From: an uncultured Bacillota bacterium
GTDB lineage: Bacteria > Bacillota > Clostridia > Christensenellales > QAND01
DNA: 64,000 nucleotides
Direction: 5' to 3'
Assembly: GCA_905188085.1 (NCBI GenBank)
Contig: CAJJKN010000003.1
Span: 1-64,000, forward strand
Below, piece by piece: positions 1 through 8,614 of the stretch; the first letter of the stretch is position 1, and every line of letters begins with the position of its first letter. Below the pieces are notes generated by a model, which did no database searches, was not told where the DNA came from, and saw nothing but the letters and a program-made list of their open reading frames with translations. Both the position numbers and the translations under genes were made by a program.

Positions 1-1155
1 GTTACCTCCACATTCTTTTTTATTTTGAATGTCCGCAAAATCCGTCCTACATCCGTGGGTCACATAGGTACCGCCCTGCACAGTGACCGTGCCGCCCCCT
101 CTGTCGCTCCGGATGGCAGCGGCCGAGTTTCCTTTGGTGTCTATATCCAGGTTAGTCGCATTGGTGGTGCCCCCGCCGGCTGTTTCAATGCCGCCGGAAT
201 TGTTTTTCGTGGTGCGGATTTTGCTGTCGCTGATGGTAAGCGTGGTGCCGCTGCCGTAGCAAAATACGCCGTTGCCGCCCGCAACCGAAGTGTTGATCGT
301 AGCGTTTTGAATGGTGGCCGTTGCACCGTCGCGCACCAGAATGCCTGCGTTCATGCCGTAAAAATCGCTGTTTCCAGTGTTGCTGCTTTCCCCGGCCGCT
401 TTGGTCACGGTGATATTGTTCAGCGTAGCTTTAGCGCCGTTTTCCACCCGCAGCGCGTTTTCATCCGCGTTTTCCGAAGTGTAGGTTTTGTCCGCCTCCG
501 TCGTGTCTTTGTCTATGGTATAGGCGCTGGTGCCGTTGGTTTCCGTCTGGCTGCCGCCGCCCGGGCCGCCACCAAGCATCACCGGCACCACCGTCACGCT
601 TTGCACCGTTTGGTCTTTATTGAGCGTAATGCGAACCACATCGCCCACGGAAAGCGTTTTCGCCGTTTCTTCATCCACCGAAACCGTCATGCTTTCCTCG
701 CCCGCTGTAAAGGTCTGCATGCCCTGCCCGCCCTCGGCGTTTGCCGGCTCGCCTTCCGGTTTTGCCGGCGGCGCTTGCCCCGTCTGCGTATCGCTCTGCG
801 GGGCGGCAGGGGCTGTACCGGTTCCGCCTTGCTGCGTTGAAGTATCGGTTTCGCCTTCCGGTTTTGCCGGCGGCGTTTGTCCCGTTTGCGTATTGCCCTG
901 CGGGGCCGAGGGAGCTGCGCCGGTTCCGCCTTGCTGCGCAGAGGTATCGTTTTCGCCTTCCGGTTTTGCCGGCGGCGTGCCCTGTTGGTCTCCCTGTCCG
1001 TTGCTTGTATCCTGCGATAAGGTGCCCAGCTGCACTGTCACGCTCTGTCCTTCCAGAGCCGTAATTTGCCCCGTCAGCGTTTTTTGCCCGGAACAGCCGA
1101 TAAAACAGCCCAGCATCAGCAGTATTCCTAAAAACAAGGCGAGTTTCTTTTTCAT
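1..1155 (-). CDS. Repeat-containing surface lipoprotein with beta-helix-like domain (3' end outside window)
   Basis: The frame is open from an ATG at 1155 to base 1 with no stop, so the C-terminus lies beyond the window; at least 385 codons are present. TCCTCCT at 1161-1167 is the complement of a strong AGGAGGA site. The N-terminus MKKKLALFLGILLMLGCFIGC is a type II signal peptide with lipobox Cys21, so the protein should be anchored on the outer face of the membrane. Residues about 57-135 are a Pro/Gln/Gly-rich linker built of 34-residue repeats (PPAKPEGE...TSQQGGTG). From about residue 215 the sequence becomes Gly/Thr/Asn-rich with short beta-turn repeats (ATIQNATINTS, GTTLTISDSKI), as in parallel beta-helix or DUF4353-like carbohydrate-binding proteins. 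A surface adhesin or glycan-binding role is inferred; no catalytic motif was seen. Confidence 0.75.
   Translation of the reverse strand, partial: MKKKLALFLGILLMLGCFIGCSGQKTLTGQITALEGQSVTVQLGTLSQDTSNGQGDQQGTPPAKPEGENDTSAQQGGTGAAPSAPQGNTQTGQTPPAKPEGETDTSTQQGGTGTAPAAPQSDTQTGQAPPAKPEGEPANAEGGQGMQTFTAGEESMTVSVDEETAKTLSVGDVVRITLNKDQTVQSVTVVPVMLGGGPGGGSQTETNGTSAYTIDKDTTEADKTYTSENADENALRVENGAKATLNNITVTKAAGESSNTGNSDFYGMNAGILVRDGATATIQNATINTSVAGGNGVFCYGSGTTLTISDSKIRTTKNNSGGIETAGGGTTNATNLDIDTKGNSAAAIRSDRGGGTVTVQGGTYVTHGCRTDFADIQNKKECGGN
750..985 (-). repeat. 102-bp in-frame tandem repeat, about 2.3 copies
   Basis: The sequence CGCCTTCCGGTTTTGCCGGC recurs at 750, 852 and 954, exactly 102 bp (34 codons) apart. 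It encodes the PPAKPEGE-type linker of the lipoprotein. The third copy is cut short after about 30 bp. In-frame repeats of this type vary in copy number between strains. Confidence 0.85.
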
Positions 1156-1357
1156 TTTTGTCCTCCTTTTGTTTTTACCACCTTGTATATTTCCCTTTTC
1201 TTAAAATAATAAAATTATTTTATTTTTTGGATTGGAATTATCTTAGCAGGCCAACTTGTGTTTCCCGTAGTAAAAATGTGAACTTGTGTAAACAAAATTT
1301 GTCCTTTGCCATACTTTCCTTTTCCCTCCGTTTTCAAGCCTGGCAAAACGGCGCATC

Positions 1358-1390
1358 AAAAAAGGACGCTCCCGCGTCCTTTTTCTTTTA
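1358..1390 (-). terminator. Intrinsic terminator downstream of glk, bidirectional
   Basis: The stem GGACGC (1364-1369)/GCGTCC (1374-1379) has a 4-nt loop and is flanked by an A-run and a T-run, so it can work in both directions. It sits 3' of glk on the minus strand. Confidence 0.8.
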
Positions 1391-1509
1391 GCCGATCTTT
1401 TTTACAAGATAGCGCTTTGCCTCTTTCGCTGTACCCTTTAAAAAGCCCGTTTTAAACAGAGGAACCGGATTGCCATGGTCAGGTTTTAGAGGCAGCGCAT
1501 TTCCCGCTT

Positions 1510-2448
1510 TTATACACGCTGGCGGTTTAGCATGGCCGCACCGATGAGCCCTGCGTCGTTGCCCAGTTTGGCCAAAACCAGTTTGGCTGTGGCCTGCCCC
1601 GGGCGGCTGTATACCTGGTTTTGAACTGCCTTTTGCAGCGGCGCCATCAACACTTCTCCCGCGCCGCTGACGCCTCCGCCCAGGCAGACAATTTCCGGAT
1701 CAAACGTGTTGATCACATTGCCCAGCCCAATGGCCAGCACCTTTACATAAAAATCCAACACGGCCTGCGCCGTTTCATCGCCGCGTTTTACCGCCTCAAA
1801 CACCGTTTTGCCGGAAACCTGTGCCGGCGTGGGCGCTGCTTCCCATAATAAAGACGACGGATTTTCCTCCATGGCCCTTTGCGTTTGGCGAATCAGCGCC
1901 GGCGCGGAGGCATACGCTTCCCAGCAGCCTTGCCTGCCGCAGTTGCACGGTTCGCCCCCCATTTGGATGACCGTGTGCCCCAATTCTCCGCCTGCGTTGT
2001 GCACGCCGCCAAAGAGTTGTCCGTTTAAAACAATCCCGCTGCCCACGCCTGTGCCCAGCGTTATCGCCACCATGGATTGGCAGCCGCGCCCGGCGCCGAT
2101 ATAAAATTCGCCCAGCGCCGCAGCGTCTGCATCGTTTGCCACATACACAGGCACCTGCACCTGTTTTTGCACCATTTCGCCCAACGGCGTATTGTAAAAA
2201 TTCAAATTATTGGCAAAGCCCACTACGCCGGTGTGGCGGTCTACCGTGCCGGGCGTGCCGATGCCCACGCTCTCCGGCGTGCCCTGCGCCACTTCCCGGA
2301 TGCAGCCCACAATGTCCGCCGCAATCTCCTCTGCGCTGCGCGGCATGGCCGTCGGCCGCTGCGCCCTGGCTATAATGCGGCCTGCCTTGTCCACCCGGGC
2401 GGCCACAATGTTTGTGCCGCCCAGATCCACCCCAATGGTTTCTCCCAT
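1510..2448 (-). CDS. glk: Glucokinase, ROK family
   Basis: ATP-dependent phosphorylation of glucose to glucose-6-phosphate in the cytoplasm. The 312-residue product has the N-terminal phosphate-binding motif GVDLGGTN, the ROK signature GGELGHT and the zinc motif CNCGRQGCWE. The ATG at 2448 was preferred over the upstream in-frame start at 2496 because the protein then begins MGETIGVDLGGT, the usual family start; a weak G-run (GGGGG) lies upstream. An extended -10 (TGATATACT, near 2471) lies upstream. It is divergent from gnd, so glucose phosphorylation and the pentose-phosphate pathway sit together. A ROK kinase of another hexose is possible, but the length and motifs fit glucokinase. Confidence 0.92.
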   Translation of the reverse strand: MGETIGVDLGGTNIVAARVDKAGRIIARAQRPTAMPRSAEEIAADIVGCIREVAQGTPESVGIGTPGTVDRHTGVVGFANNLNFYNTPLGEMVQKQVQVPVYVANDADAAALGEFYIGAGRGCQSMVAITLGTGVGSGIVLNGQLFGGVHNAGGELGHTVIQMGGEPCNCGRQGCWEAYASAPALIRQTQRAMEENPSSLLWEAAPTPAQVSGKTVFEAVKRGDETAQAVLDFYVKVLAIGLGNVINTFDPEIVCLGGGVSGAGEVLMAPLQKAVQNQVYSRPGQATAKLVLAKLGNDAGLIGAAMLNRQRV

Positions 2449-2503
2449 ACAAACAACCCCCTTTGTTTTTAGTATATCATGTTTTCCTGCCCGCACACAT
2501 CGC

Positions 2504-2532
2504 TTGACAGTTTTTAGGAAAATCGGTATGCT
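2504..2532 (+). promoter_or_regulatory. Promoter of gnd
   Basis: TTGACA (2504-2509), 17-bp spacer, TATGCT (2527-2532), about 43 bp upstream of the gnd start. Confidence 0.85.
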
Positions 2533-2574
2533 CAGAATCAGGTGGTTTTCCGCCTATTTATAAGGAGGGTTATT

Positions 2575-3981
2575 ATGTCTCAAAACTGTGAAATCGGTTT
2601 GATTGGTCTTGCCGTCATGGGTCAAAACCTGGTGCGCAACATGGCGCGCAACGGGTTTAAAGTGGCTGTTTATAACCGCACGACCTCCAAAACCAAAGAG
2701 TTTGTAGAACATGTGCCGGAACAGGGCATCACCCCCGGCTATACATTGGAAGAATTTGTCGGCCTTTTGCAAAAACCGCGCCGCATTATGCTGATGGTGC
2801 AGGCCGGCAAAGCGGTAGACGCCGTAATTGACGAACTGCTGCCCCTGCTCTCCCCCGGAGATCTGATCATCGACGGCGGCAACTCGTTTTTCAAAGATAC
2901 CATCCGCCGCACACAAAAGGTGGAAGCGGCCGGCCTGATGTATATGGGCGCCGGCGTATCCGGCGGCGAAGAAGGCGCGCTCAACGGCCCCAGCATTATG
3001 CCCGGCGGCACGCAGGAAGCCTGGAAAGCCATCGGCCCCATCTTCCGCACCATCTGCGCAAAATCCGATGGAGAGCCGTGCTGCGATTATGTCGGTGCCG
3101 ACGGCGCCGGCCATTATGTGAAAATGACGCATAACGGCATTGAATACGGCGATATGCAGCTGATCTGCGAAGCCTATTTCTTAATGCGTGAACTGCTCGG
3201 CATGTCCGCCCAGGAGATGGCGCCCGTATTCCAAAAATGGAACAAAGGCGTGTTAGACAGCTATCTGATCGAAATTACCGCCGATATTTTAACCAAAACC
3301 GACGAAAAGACCGGCAAACCCATGGTGGATGTAATCTTGGATCGCGCCGGTCAGAAAGGCACCGGCAAATGGACCAGCCAGGAATCGCTGGAGCTGGGTG
3401 TTTCCGCGCCCACGGTGGCAGAGGCCGTGTTTGCACGCTGCATGTCCGCCGCCAAAGATAAGCGCGTGGAAGCCAGCGCCATTTTGCCCGCGCCCAACCA
3501 TCCTTTCACCGGCGACAAGCAGGCCCTGATTGACGATATCGAACAGGCGCTTTACGCTTCCAAAATCTGCTCCTATGCCCAGGGGTTTGATCTGCTGCAT
3601 CAGGCAGCCGAACAATACAACTGGCAGCTCAATTATGGCGATATCGCGCTGATGTGGCGCGGGGGCTGCATCATTCGCGCTCGTTTCTTGGGCGATATCA
3701 AGCGCGCTTATGATGAAAATCCCAACCTTTCCAACCTGTTGTTGGATCCTTACTTCACCAATGTCATCGAAAAAGGCCAGGCATCCTGGCGCCGCGTGGT
3801 AGCAGCCGCGGCTTTAAGCGGCATTCCCGTGCCCTGCTTTGCTTCCGCGCTGGCTTATTACGACAGCTTCCGCACGGCCAACCTGCCGGCCAACCTCTTG
3901 CAGGCACAGCGTGACTATTTCGGCGCGCATACCTATCAGCGGGTGGATGAGGAAGGCGTATTCCATACCAATTGGTTCTAA
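2575..3981 (+). CDS. gnd: 6-phosphogluconate dehydrogenase (NADP+, decarboxylating)
   Basis: Oxidises 6-phosphogluconate to ribulose-5-phosphate and CO2 with NADPH formation, in the oxidative pentose phosphate pathway. The 468-residue protein matches the long (about 470 aa) form. Visible motifs are the Rossmann start IGLAVMGQNL, IIDGGNSFF, the substrate loop GVSGGEEGALNGPS, the catalytic Lys/Asn segment KMTHNGIEYGDMQ, and the C-terminal KGTGKWT. The ATG at 2575 follows AAGGAGG (2562-2568). A good promoter lies upstream and a hairpin terminator directly downstream. Confidence 0.97.
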   Translation: MSQNCEIGLIGLAVMGQNLVRNMARNGFKVAVYNRTTSKTKEFVEHVPEQGITPGYTLEEFVGLLQKPRRIMLMVQAGKAVDAVIDELLPLLSPGDLIIDGGNSFFKDTIRRTQKVEAAGLMYMGAGVSGGEEGALNGPSIMPGGTQEAWKAIGPIFRTICAKSDGEPCCDYVGADGAGHYVKMTHNGIEYGDMQLICEAYFLMRELLGMSAQEMAPVFQKWNKGVLDSYLIEITADILTKTDEKTGKPMVDVILDRAGQKGTGKWTSQESLELGVSAPTVAEAVFARCMSAAKDKRVEASAILPAPNHPFTGDKQALIDDIEQALYASKICSYAQGFDLLHQAAEQYNWQLNYGDIALMWRGGCIIRARFLGDIKRAYDENPNLSNLLLDPYFTNVIEKGQASWRRVVAAAALSGIPVPCFASALAYYDSFRTANLPANLLQAQRDYFGAHTYQRVDEEGVFHTNWF

Positions 3982-3984
3982 GCA

Positions 3985-4010
3985 AAAAAGCCGCTTTTGC
4001 GGCTTTTTCT
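3985..4010 (+). terminator. Terminator after gnd
   Basis: AAAAAGCCGC, TTTT loop, GCGGCTTTTT. The ribosome binding site of the next gene follows immediately. Confidence 0.85.
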
Positions 4011-4026
4011 TTAGGAGGACGGTTTT

Positions 4027-4464
4027 ATGATCATTGAAAAAGCAACCCCCGGGGACGCCGAAGCCCTGGCGCCGCTGATGGAACAATTGATGAGCGAGCC
4101 CGCCCATCCGGATAAAATCGCGCAGACCCTGGCGCTGATTGAAAAAAATCCCGCGTACTATCTGTTGGTTGCCCGGGAAGAAGGGCGCATTTTTGGCACG
4201 ATGATGGGTATTGTCTGCTATGACATCAGCGTAAATTGCGATCCGTTTATGGTGGTGGAAAACGTTGTAACGGACGCCGCCGCCCGCGGCAAAGGCGTTG
4301 CCAAAGCCCTGATGGCGGAATTGGAGCGCATCGCTTCGGAGCACCATTGCACCACCCTGATGCTCTGTTCCAGCATAGAGCGCACGGGCGCACATGATTT
4401 TTATCGCCGCCTCGGGTTTTCCGATACCATCACCAAAGGGTTTAAGAAAAAGGTCTCGGGCTGA
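4027..4464 (+). CDS. GNAT family N-acetyltransferase
   Basis: A 145-residue single-domain GNAT protein that would transfer an acetyl group from acetyl-CoA to an amine. Motif A is present as VTDAAARGKGVAKALMAELE (the R/Q-x-x-G-x-G/A acetyl-CoA loop), followed by the C-terminal GAHDFYRRLGF typical of the fold. The ATG follows TAGGAGGACGG. It lies behind the gnd terminator, so it either depends on read-through or has a weak promoter of its own that I do not see. The substrate cannot be told from sequence. Confidence 0.85.
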   Translation: MIIEKATPGDAEALAPLMEQLMSEPAHPDKIAQTLALIEKNPAYYLLVAREEGRIFGTMMGIVCYDISVNCDPFMVVENVVTDAAARGKGVAKALMAELERIASEHHCTTLMLCSSIERTGAHDFYRRLGFSDTITKGFKKKVSG

Positions 4465-4473
4465 TTCTTTTGC

Positions 4474-4502
4474 AAAAAGCACGCAAATGCGTGCTTTTTT
4501 AT
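4474..4502 (+). terminator. Terminator after the GNAT gene
   Basis: AAAAAGCACGC, AAAT loop, GCGTGCTTTTTT. Confidence 0.85.
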
Positions 4503-4800
4503 TTTGTATACCGTTATATTTTATAGGATAACATTGGCAGTGTCCTTTCTCCCGCCGCCCATATCGGCGTTGTGTTTCCTTTGCCTGCCGAATACAAGGC
4601 CGCGGCCTTCCGCTTTTCGATTTCTGCGCCGCTATTTTTTTGCAGCCCGGCTATATTTATTGTCTGCTTACCAAACGCAGCCCAAAATGAGATGGTTTGT
4701 AAAAGCTTGTCGTCCGGTACGCCCCAAAGAATTTTTATCAAAAACAAAAAAATTTCTCTCCTTTTTCCCGTTTTTCCATCCGGTTTCTGCCCGTAATCCT
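4503..4800. other. Intergenic stretch without a recognisable gene
   Basis: Short open frames on both strands lack ribosome binding sites and coding character. The typA promoter and leader begin just after this stretch. Confidence 0.6.
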
Positions 4801-4810
4801 CCGGATTTTA

Positions 4811-4840
4811 TTGACTTCCCTTTCCGATTGCGCGTATAAT
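4811..4840 (+). promoter_or_regulatory. Promoter of typA with structured leader
   Basis: TTGACT (4811-4816), 18-bp spacer, perfect TATAAT (4835-4840). The roughly 100-nt leader contains a small hairpin (GTGCC/GGCAC near 4858-4871) and a longer ACCGG/CCGGT hairpin before the gene. Confidence 0.8.
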
Positions 4841-4947
4841 AAATTTTTGTAGAATCCGTGCCGTCGGGCACGTTTCTTTTGTTACATCGACCGGTTTTCC
4901 CCCTCCGGGCGGCCGGTTGCAGATATAGAAAGTTTGAAGGGAATTGC

Positions 4948-6771
4948 ATGATTAGAAACGATTTACGCAACATAGCCATCATTGCTCATGTTGACCATGG
5001 CAAAACCACCCTCGTGGACGAGCTGCTCAAACAGGGCGGCGTATACCGGGATAACCAGGTTGTGGAAGAGCGCGTGATGGACAATAATGACCTGGAACGC
5101 GAGCGCGGCATTACCATTTTGGCCAAAAACACCTCCGTGCATTACCACACCACCAAGATCAACATCGTGGACACCCCCGGTCATGCCGATTTTTCCGGCG
5201 AGGTGGAGCGTATTTTGAAAATGGTAAACGGCGTTTTGCTGCTGGTAGACGCGGCCGAAGGCCCCATGCCGCAGACGCGGTTTGTGCTGCAAAAAGCGCT
5301 GGAGTTAAACCATCCCATCATCATCGTAATCAACAAGATCGACCGCGCCGATGCCCGTATTGATGAAGTGGTGGATGAGGTTTTGGAGCTTTTGATGGAT
5401 CTAAACGCTTCCGATGAACAGTTGGACAGCCCCATCCTCTATTGCTCCGGGCGCGCAGGCGCCGCTTCCGATCAGCCGGACGACGTGGAGGGCAAAGACC
5501 TGGAAGTGCTGTTCCACACCATTTTGGAGCACATTCCCGCCCCGGAAGGGGACGAAACAGGTCCGCTGCAAATGCTGGTTTCCTCCATCGATTATAACGA
5601 CTATGTAGGCCGCATTGCCGTGGGGCGTGTGGAGCGCGGAAAAATCCATGCCAATCAGGAAGTGATGGTCTGCGATTATCACGAAAAGCACGCGCCGTAT
5701 AAGGCCAAAGTGGTAAACCTCTATCAAATTGACGGATTAAAGCGCGTGCCTGCCGAAAGCGCCACCGTGGGCGATATTGTCTGCCTGTCCGGCATTACGG
5801 ACATCAGCATCGGCGACACCATTACCGCCGTGGATACGCCGGAAGCGCTGAGCTTTGTGAAAATCGACGAACCCACCATAGAGATGACCTTTGCCGTCAA
5901 CGACAGCCCGTTTGCCGGCCGGGAGGGCAAATTTGTCACTTCCCGCCAGCTGCGCGACAGACTCTTCCGCGAATTGTTAAAAGACGTTTCCCTGCGCGTG
6001 GAAGACGGGGAAACCACCGATACATTCCGCGTGGCCGGCCGGGGCGAAATGCACCTGTCTATCCTCATTGAAACCATGCGGCGCGAGGGGTATGAATTTT
6101 CCGTCAGCACGCCGAAGGTGTTGTATAAACAAATCGACGGCAAAACCTATGAGCCCGTAGAGCGCCTGCTCATTGATGTGCCGGAAGAAGCCGTGGGCAC
6201 CATCATGCAAAAGATGAGCGCCCGCAAAGGCGAAATGCTACAAATGAACCAGCAAGGCAGCCGTATGCGCCTGGAATACTTAATTCCCTCGCGCGGGCTT
6301 TTGGGCTATCGAAACGAATTTCTAACCGATACCCGCGGCGAGGGCGTGCTCAATGCCGTGTTTGACAGCTATCAGCCCTTCAAAGGCGAAGTGACCCGCC
6401 GGTTCACCGGTTCTCTCGTGGCCTTTGAAACGGGAGATGCCGTGGGCTATGGCTTGTATAACGCACAGCAGCGCGGTGTGTTGTTTATCGATGCCGGCAC
6501 GCAGGTATACGAAGGCATGGTGGTGGGTCTGTCTCCCAAGCAAGAGGATATCATTGTCAACGTCTGCAAAAGAAAGCAGCTTACCAACATGCGCGCTTCC
6601 GGCAGCGACGATGCGCTGCGTTTAACGCCGCCCAAGCAGATGAGCCTGGAAGCCTGTCTGGAATTTTTGGCCGATGATGAGCTTTTGGAGGTTACGCCCA
6701 AAAGCCTGCGCATTCGCAAGCGCATTTTGGACAAAGCCGCGCGTCTGCGGGCACAGAGCAAAAACAAATAA
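4948..6771 (+). CDS. typA: Translational GTPase TypA/BipA
   Basis: A ribosome-associated GTPase related to EF-G that helps 50S assembly and stress or cold adaptation. The 607-residue protein shows G1 AHVDHGKTT, the switch region ERGITI, G3 DTPGHADF and G4 NKIDR, followed by EF-G-like domains and the BipA C-terminal region (GLLGYRNEFLTDTRGEG; SPKQEDIIVNVCKRKQLTN). The ATG at 4948 follows GAAGGGA; in-frame extensions upstream lack family similarity. It is a single-gene transcript with its own promoter and terminator. Confidence 0.97.
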   Translation: MIRNDLRNIAIIAHVDHGKTTLVDELLKQGGVYRDNQVVEERVMDNNDLERERGITILAKNTSVHYHTTKINIVDTPGHADFSGEVERILKMVNGVLLLVDAAEGPMPQTRFVLQKALELNHPIIIVINKIDRADARIDEVVDEVLELLMDLNASDEQLDSPILYCSGRAGAASDQPDDVEGKDLEVLFHTILEHIPAPEGDETGPLQMLVSSIDYNDYVGRIAVGRVERGKIHANQEVMVCDYHEKHAPYKAKVVNLYQIDGLKRVPAESATVGDIVCLSGITDISIGDTITAVDTPEALSFVKIDEPTIEMTFAVNDSPFAGREGKFVTSRQLRDRLFRELLKDVSLRVEDGETTDTFRVAGRGEMHLSILIETMRREGYEFSVSTPKVLYKQIDGKTYEPVERLLIDVPEEAVGTIMQKMSARKGEMLQMNQQGSRMRLEYLIPSRGLLGYRNEFLTDTRGEGVLNAVFDSYQPFKGEVTRRFTGSLVAFETGDAVGYGLYNAQQRGVLFIDAGTQVYEGMVVGLSPKQEDIIVNVCKRKQLTNMRASGSDDALRLTPPKQMSLEACLEFLADDELLEVTPKSLRIRKRILDKAARLRAQSKNK

Positions 6772-6792
6772 GTTTTGCTGTAAAGAAATCGC

Positions 6793-6827
6793 AAAAGCCG
6801 TCCTCCGTTTGGGGGGGCGGCTTTTTT
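6793..6827 (+). terminator. Terminator after typA
   Basis: AAAAGCCG...CGGCTTTTTT hairpin with a T-run. Confidence 0.8.
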
Positions 6828-7310
6828 ACCTGTGTCTTACCTGTCTTCTATTTACCGTGCACAGAGACGGGCGGCTTCAATCACGCGCTTTTTTACGCTG
6901 CGCTGCCGCGGGGTTGGTCTTTGCCAAAAATCATCGGGCGTATTTGTATTTTTCAGCTCCTTTCCGCCCTGCTTGCCGGTTCTTCCCGGCGTTTATATCC
7001 ACCGGCCTATACGCGCCGGTACGTTTTCTCCTTTGTCGCCTTTATTGTTTCCCGATCGCTAGCCCATCTTTGGCCTCCTTTCTTTCCATGGCCAAAGCAT
7101 AACGGAAAATTATGGTATCCCCATGGCTGAAAATAAAATTTTTCCGTCAATTTTCAAAACCCACTCGGTAAAATTCTCCCTTCTTCCCCGGTTTTGCCCC
7201 AAAAACAGGCCGATTCCGCTTGCCATATTTTTGCCATAAACTCGCTGGTTTCCCATAAAACGGCCCTTTGTCTGCGCTCTGCCGTTCCCCTATCTGCCCA
7301 AAGCCGCAAC
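6828..7310. other. Intergenic stretch of about 480 bp without a recognisable gene
   Basis: Several short frames are present but none has a convincing start or family similarity. I see no tRNA-like or riboswitch-like structure. Confidence 0.55.
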
Positions 7311-7337
7311 AAAAAACCATCGGACAACCGATGGTTT
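7311..7337 (-). terminator. Terminator of the small membrane-protein gene
   Basis: On the minus strand CCATCGG, 4-nt loop, CCGATGG is followed by a T-run (A-run 7311-7316 on the plus strand). Confidence 0.85.
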
Positions 7338-7348
7338 TCTCCGATATT

Positions 7349-7864
7349 TTACGGCCCGTCGTTTTCCTCAAACGGATCGTAGCCGCCTTTGCCAAAATCC
7401 TCCAAAATGCCGGGGCCTGTGCCCATCACAAGAAAGTTTTTATAGTCGTAATAGGTCACCCGAACGTGCAAAAAGCTGTTTACCACCGCCAGCATAGGCT
7501 TTCCGTCTTTTTCCGCCTTGTGCTCCGAGCAGTAGGAAAACACAAGGCTCAGCAGCCACAGCCGCGCCGGCAGCACTATCAGACATACGCACAATACAAT
7601 GCCGGCCCAGCACCCGGCTTTTTGGAAAACGGTCTTTTGCTGCCCTTTTGAATCTTTGCGGCCGGCTAAGCTTTTCAGCATGCTGATTACAAGGCACAGC
7701 GCTGCAATGAAAAGCATCGGCAGCACAACCAGGCCCGCCGTATATACCCAGGGGCGAAACGTCAGATCGAATAAGCCCAACACCGCGTTGGCCGCCCAGC
7801 CAAACAGGCACAGGCTCAACGCTATGCTCAAAACAATAATCAGCGCGCGTTTTCGCTTTTTCAT
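7349..7864 (-). CDS. Small integral membrane protein of unknown function
   Basis: A 171-residue protein starting MKKRKRALIIV at an ATG preceded by AAGGAGA at good spacing. I see about three hydrophobic segments (residues 8-30, 40-60 and 75-105) and a soluble C-terminal tail with YYDYKNFLVMGTG and GKGGYDPFEEND. Similar tails occur in uncharacterised Clostridia membrane proteins, from memory. It has its own terminator and follows the pyr operon terminator, so it is probably transcribed separately. I do not recognise a function. Confidence 0.65.
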   Translation of the reverse strand: MKKRKRALIIVLSIALSLCLFGWAANAVLGLFDLTFRPWVYTAGLVVLPMLFIAALCLVISMLKSLAGRKDSKGQQKTVFQKAGCWAGIVLCVCLIVLPARLWLLSLVFSYCSEHKAEKDGKPMLAVVNSFLHVRVTYYDYKNFLVMGTGPGILEDFGKGGYDPFEENDGP

Positions 7865-7971
7865 GACGTTCTCCTTCCCTTGCTCTTTTTCTATCCGCCT
7901 TTTTCCATTTCCCCGTGTTTTGCAAAAGGCGTCTGCGTCTTTCTGCATGCCCGGCGTATGATTTTTCATAC

Positions 7972-8007
7972 AACAAGGCGACAGGGGGTAAATCCTGTCG
8001 CCTTGTT
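7972..8007 (-). terminator. Terminator of the pyr operon
   Basis: A 14-bp stem AACAAGGCGACAGG/CCTGTCGCCTTGTT with a short loop, 20 bp downstream of the pyrE stop. The minus-strand T-run is weak. Confidence 0.7.
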
Positions 8008-8026
8008 TTTGCTATGGTTCTGCCTG

Positions 8027-8602
8027 TTATTTTAATTTGCGGCTGCCGGGTTTTACCAGCTCCAGCCCCTGTTCGCACAGCGGGCACTGCGAAGGCTCGT
8101 AGGATTGAATTTCCGTTTCGTAGGCAGCAAAGAACGGCACACCGAAATCGATCTTGCCGCCGCTGCGGTCCACCACAACACAAACGCCCACAACTTCCGC
8201 TTCGCTGTTGGCCACAATATCCATTACCTCGCGCACGCTGCCGCCGGTGGTCACAACATCCTCCACCACCAGCACCTTGGCGCCCTTGGGAATGGTAAAG
8301 CCGCGGCGCAGTGTCATGTTGCCGTTTTCGCGCTCTGCAAAGATATTCGGCACGTTGATCTGGCGCGCCATTTCATAGCTCATGATGATGCCGCCTACCG
8401 CCGGCCCCACCACCAGATCTATCTGCTGGCCTTCAAAGCGCTTTGCCAAATCTTTACAAATCATCTCGCTGTATACGGGATATTGAAACAACTTGGCACA
8501 TTGCATATACCGGTTGCTGTGACGTCCGCTTGTCAAAAGGAAATGCCCTTCCAACATCAAGCCCGTTTCTTTAAAAATGCGTTCCATCTCTGCTCTATCC
8601 AT
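8027..8602 (-). CDS. pyrE: Orotate phosphoribosyltransferase
   Basis: Converts orotate and PRPP to orotidine-5'-phosphate, the fifth step of UMP synthesis. The 191-residue protein has the PRPP-binding signature VLVVEDVVTTGGS and an N-terminal orotate-binding region (LLTSGRHSNRY). The C-terminus carries CPLCEQG, a small Cys pair seen in the TIGR01367-type enzymes. It is the last gene of the pyr operon, 12 bp after pyrD, and is followed by a large terminator stem. Confidence 0.95.
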   Translation of the reverse strand: MDRAEMERIFKETGLMLEGHFLLTSGRHSNRYMQCAKLFQYPVYSEMICKDLAKRFEGQQIDLVVGPAVGGIIMSYEMARQINVPNIFAERENGNMTLRRGFTIPKGAKVLVVEDVVTTGGSVREVMDIVANSEAEVVGVCVVVDRSGGKIDFGVPFFAAYETEIQSYEPSQCPLCEQGLELVKPGSRKLK

Positions 8603-8614
8603 GATTGCTGCCTC

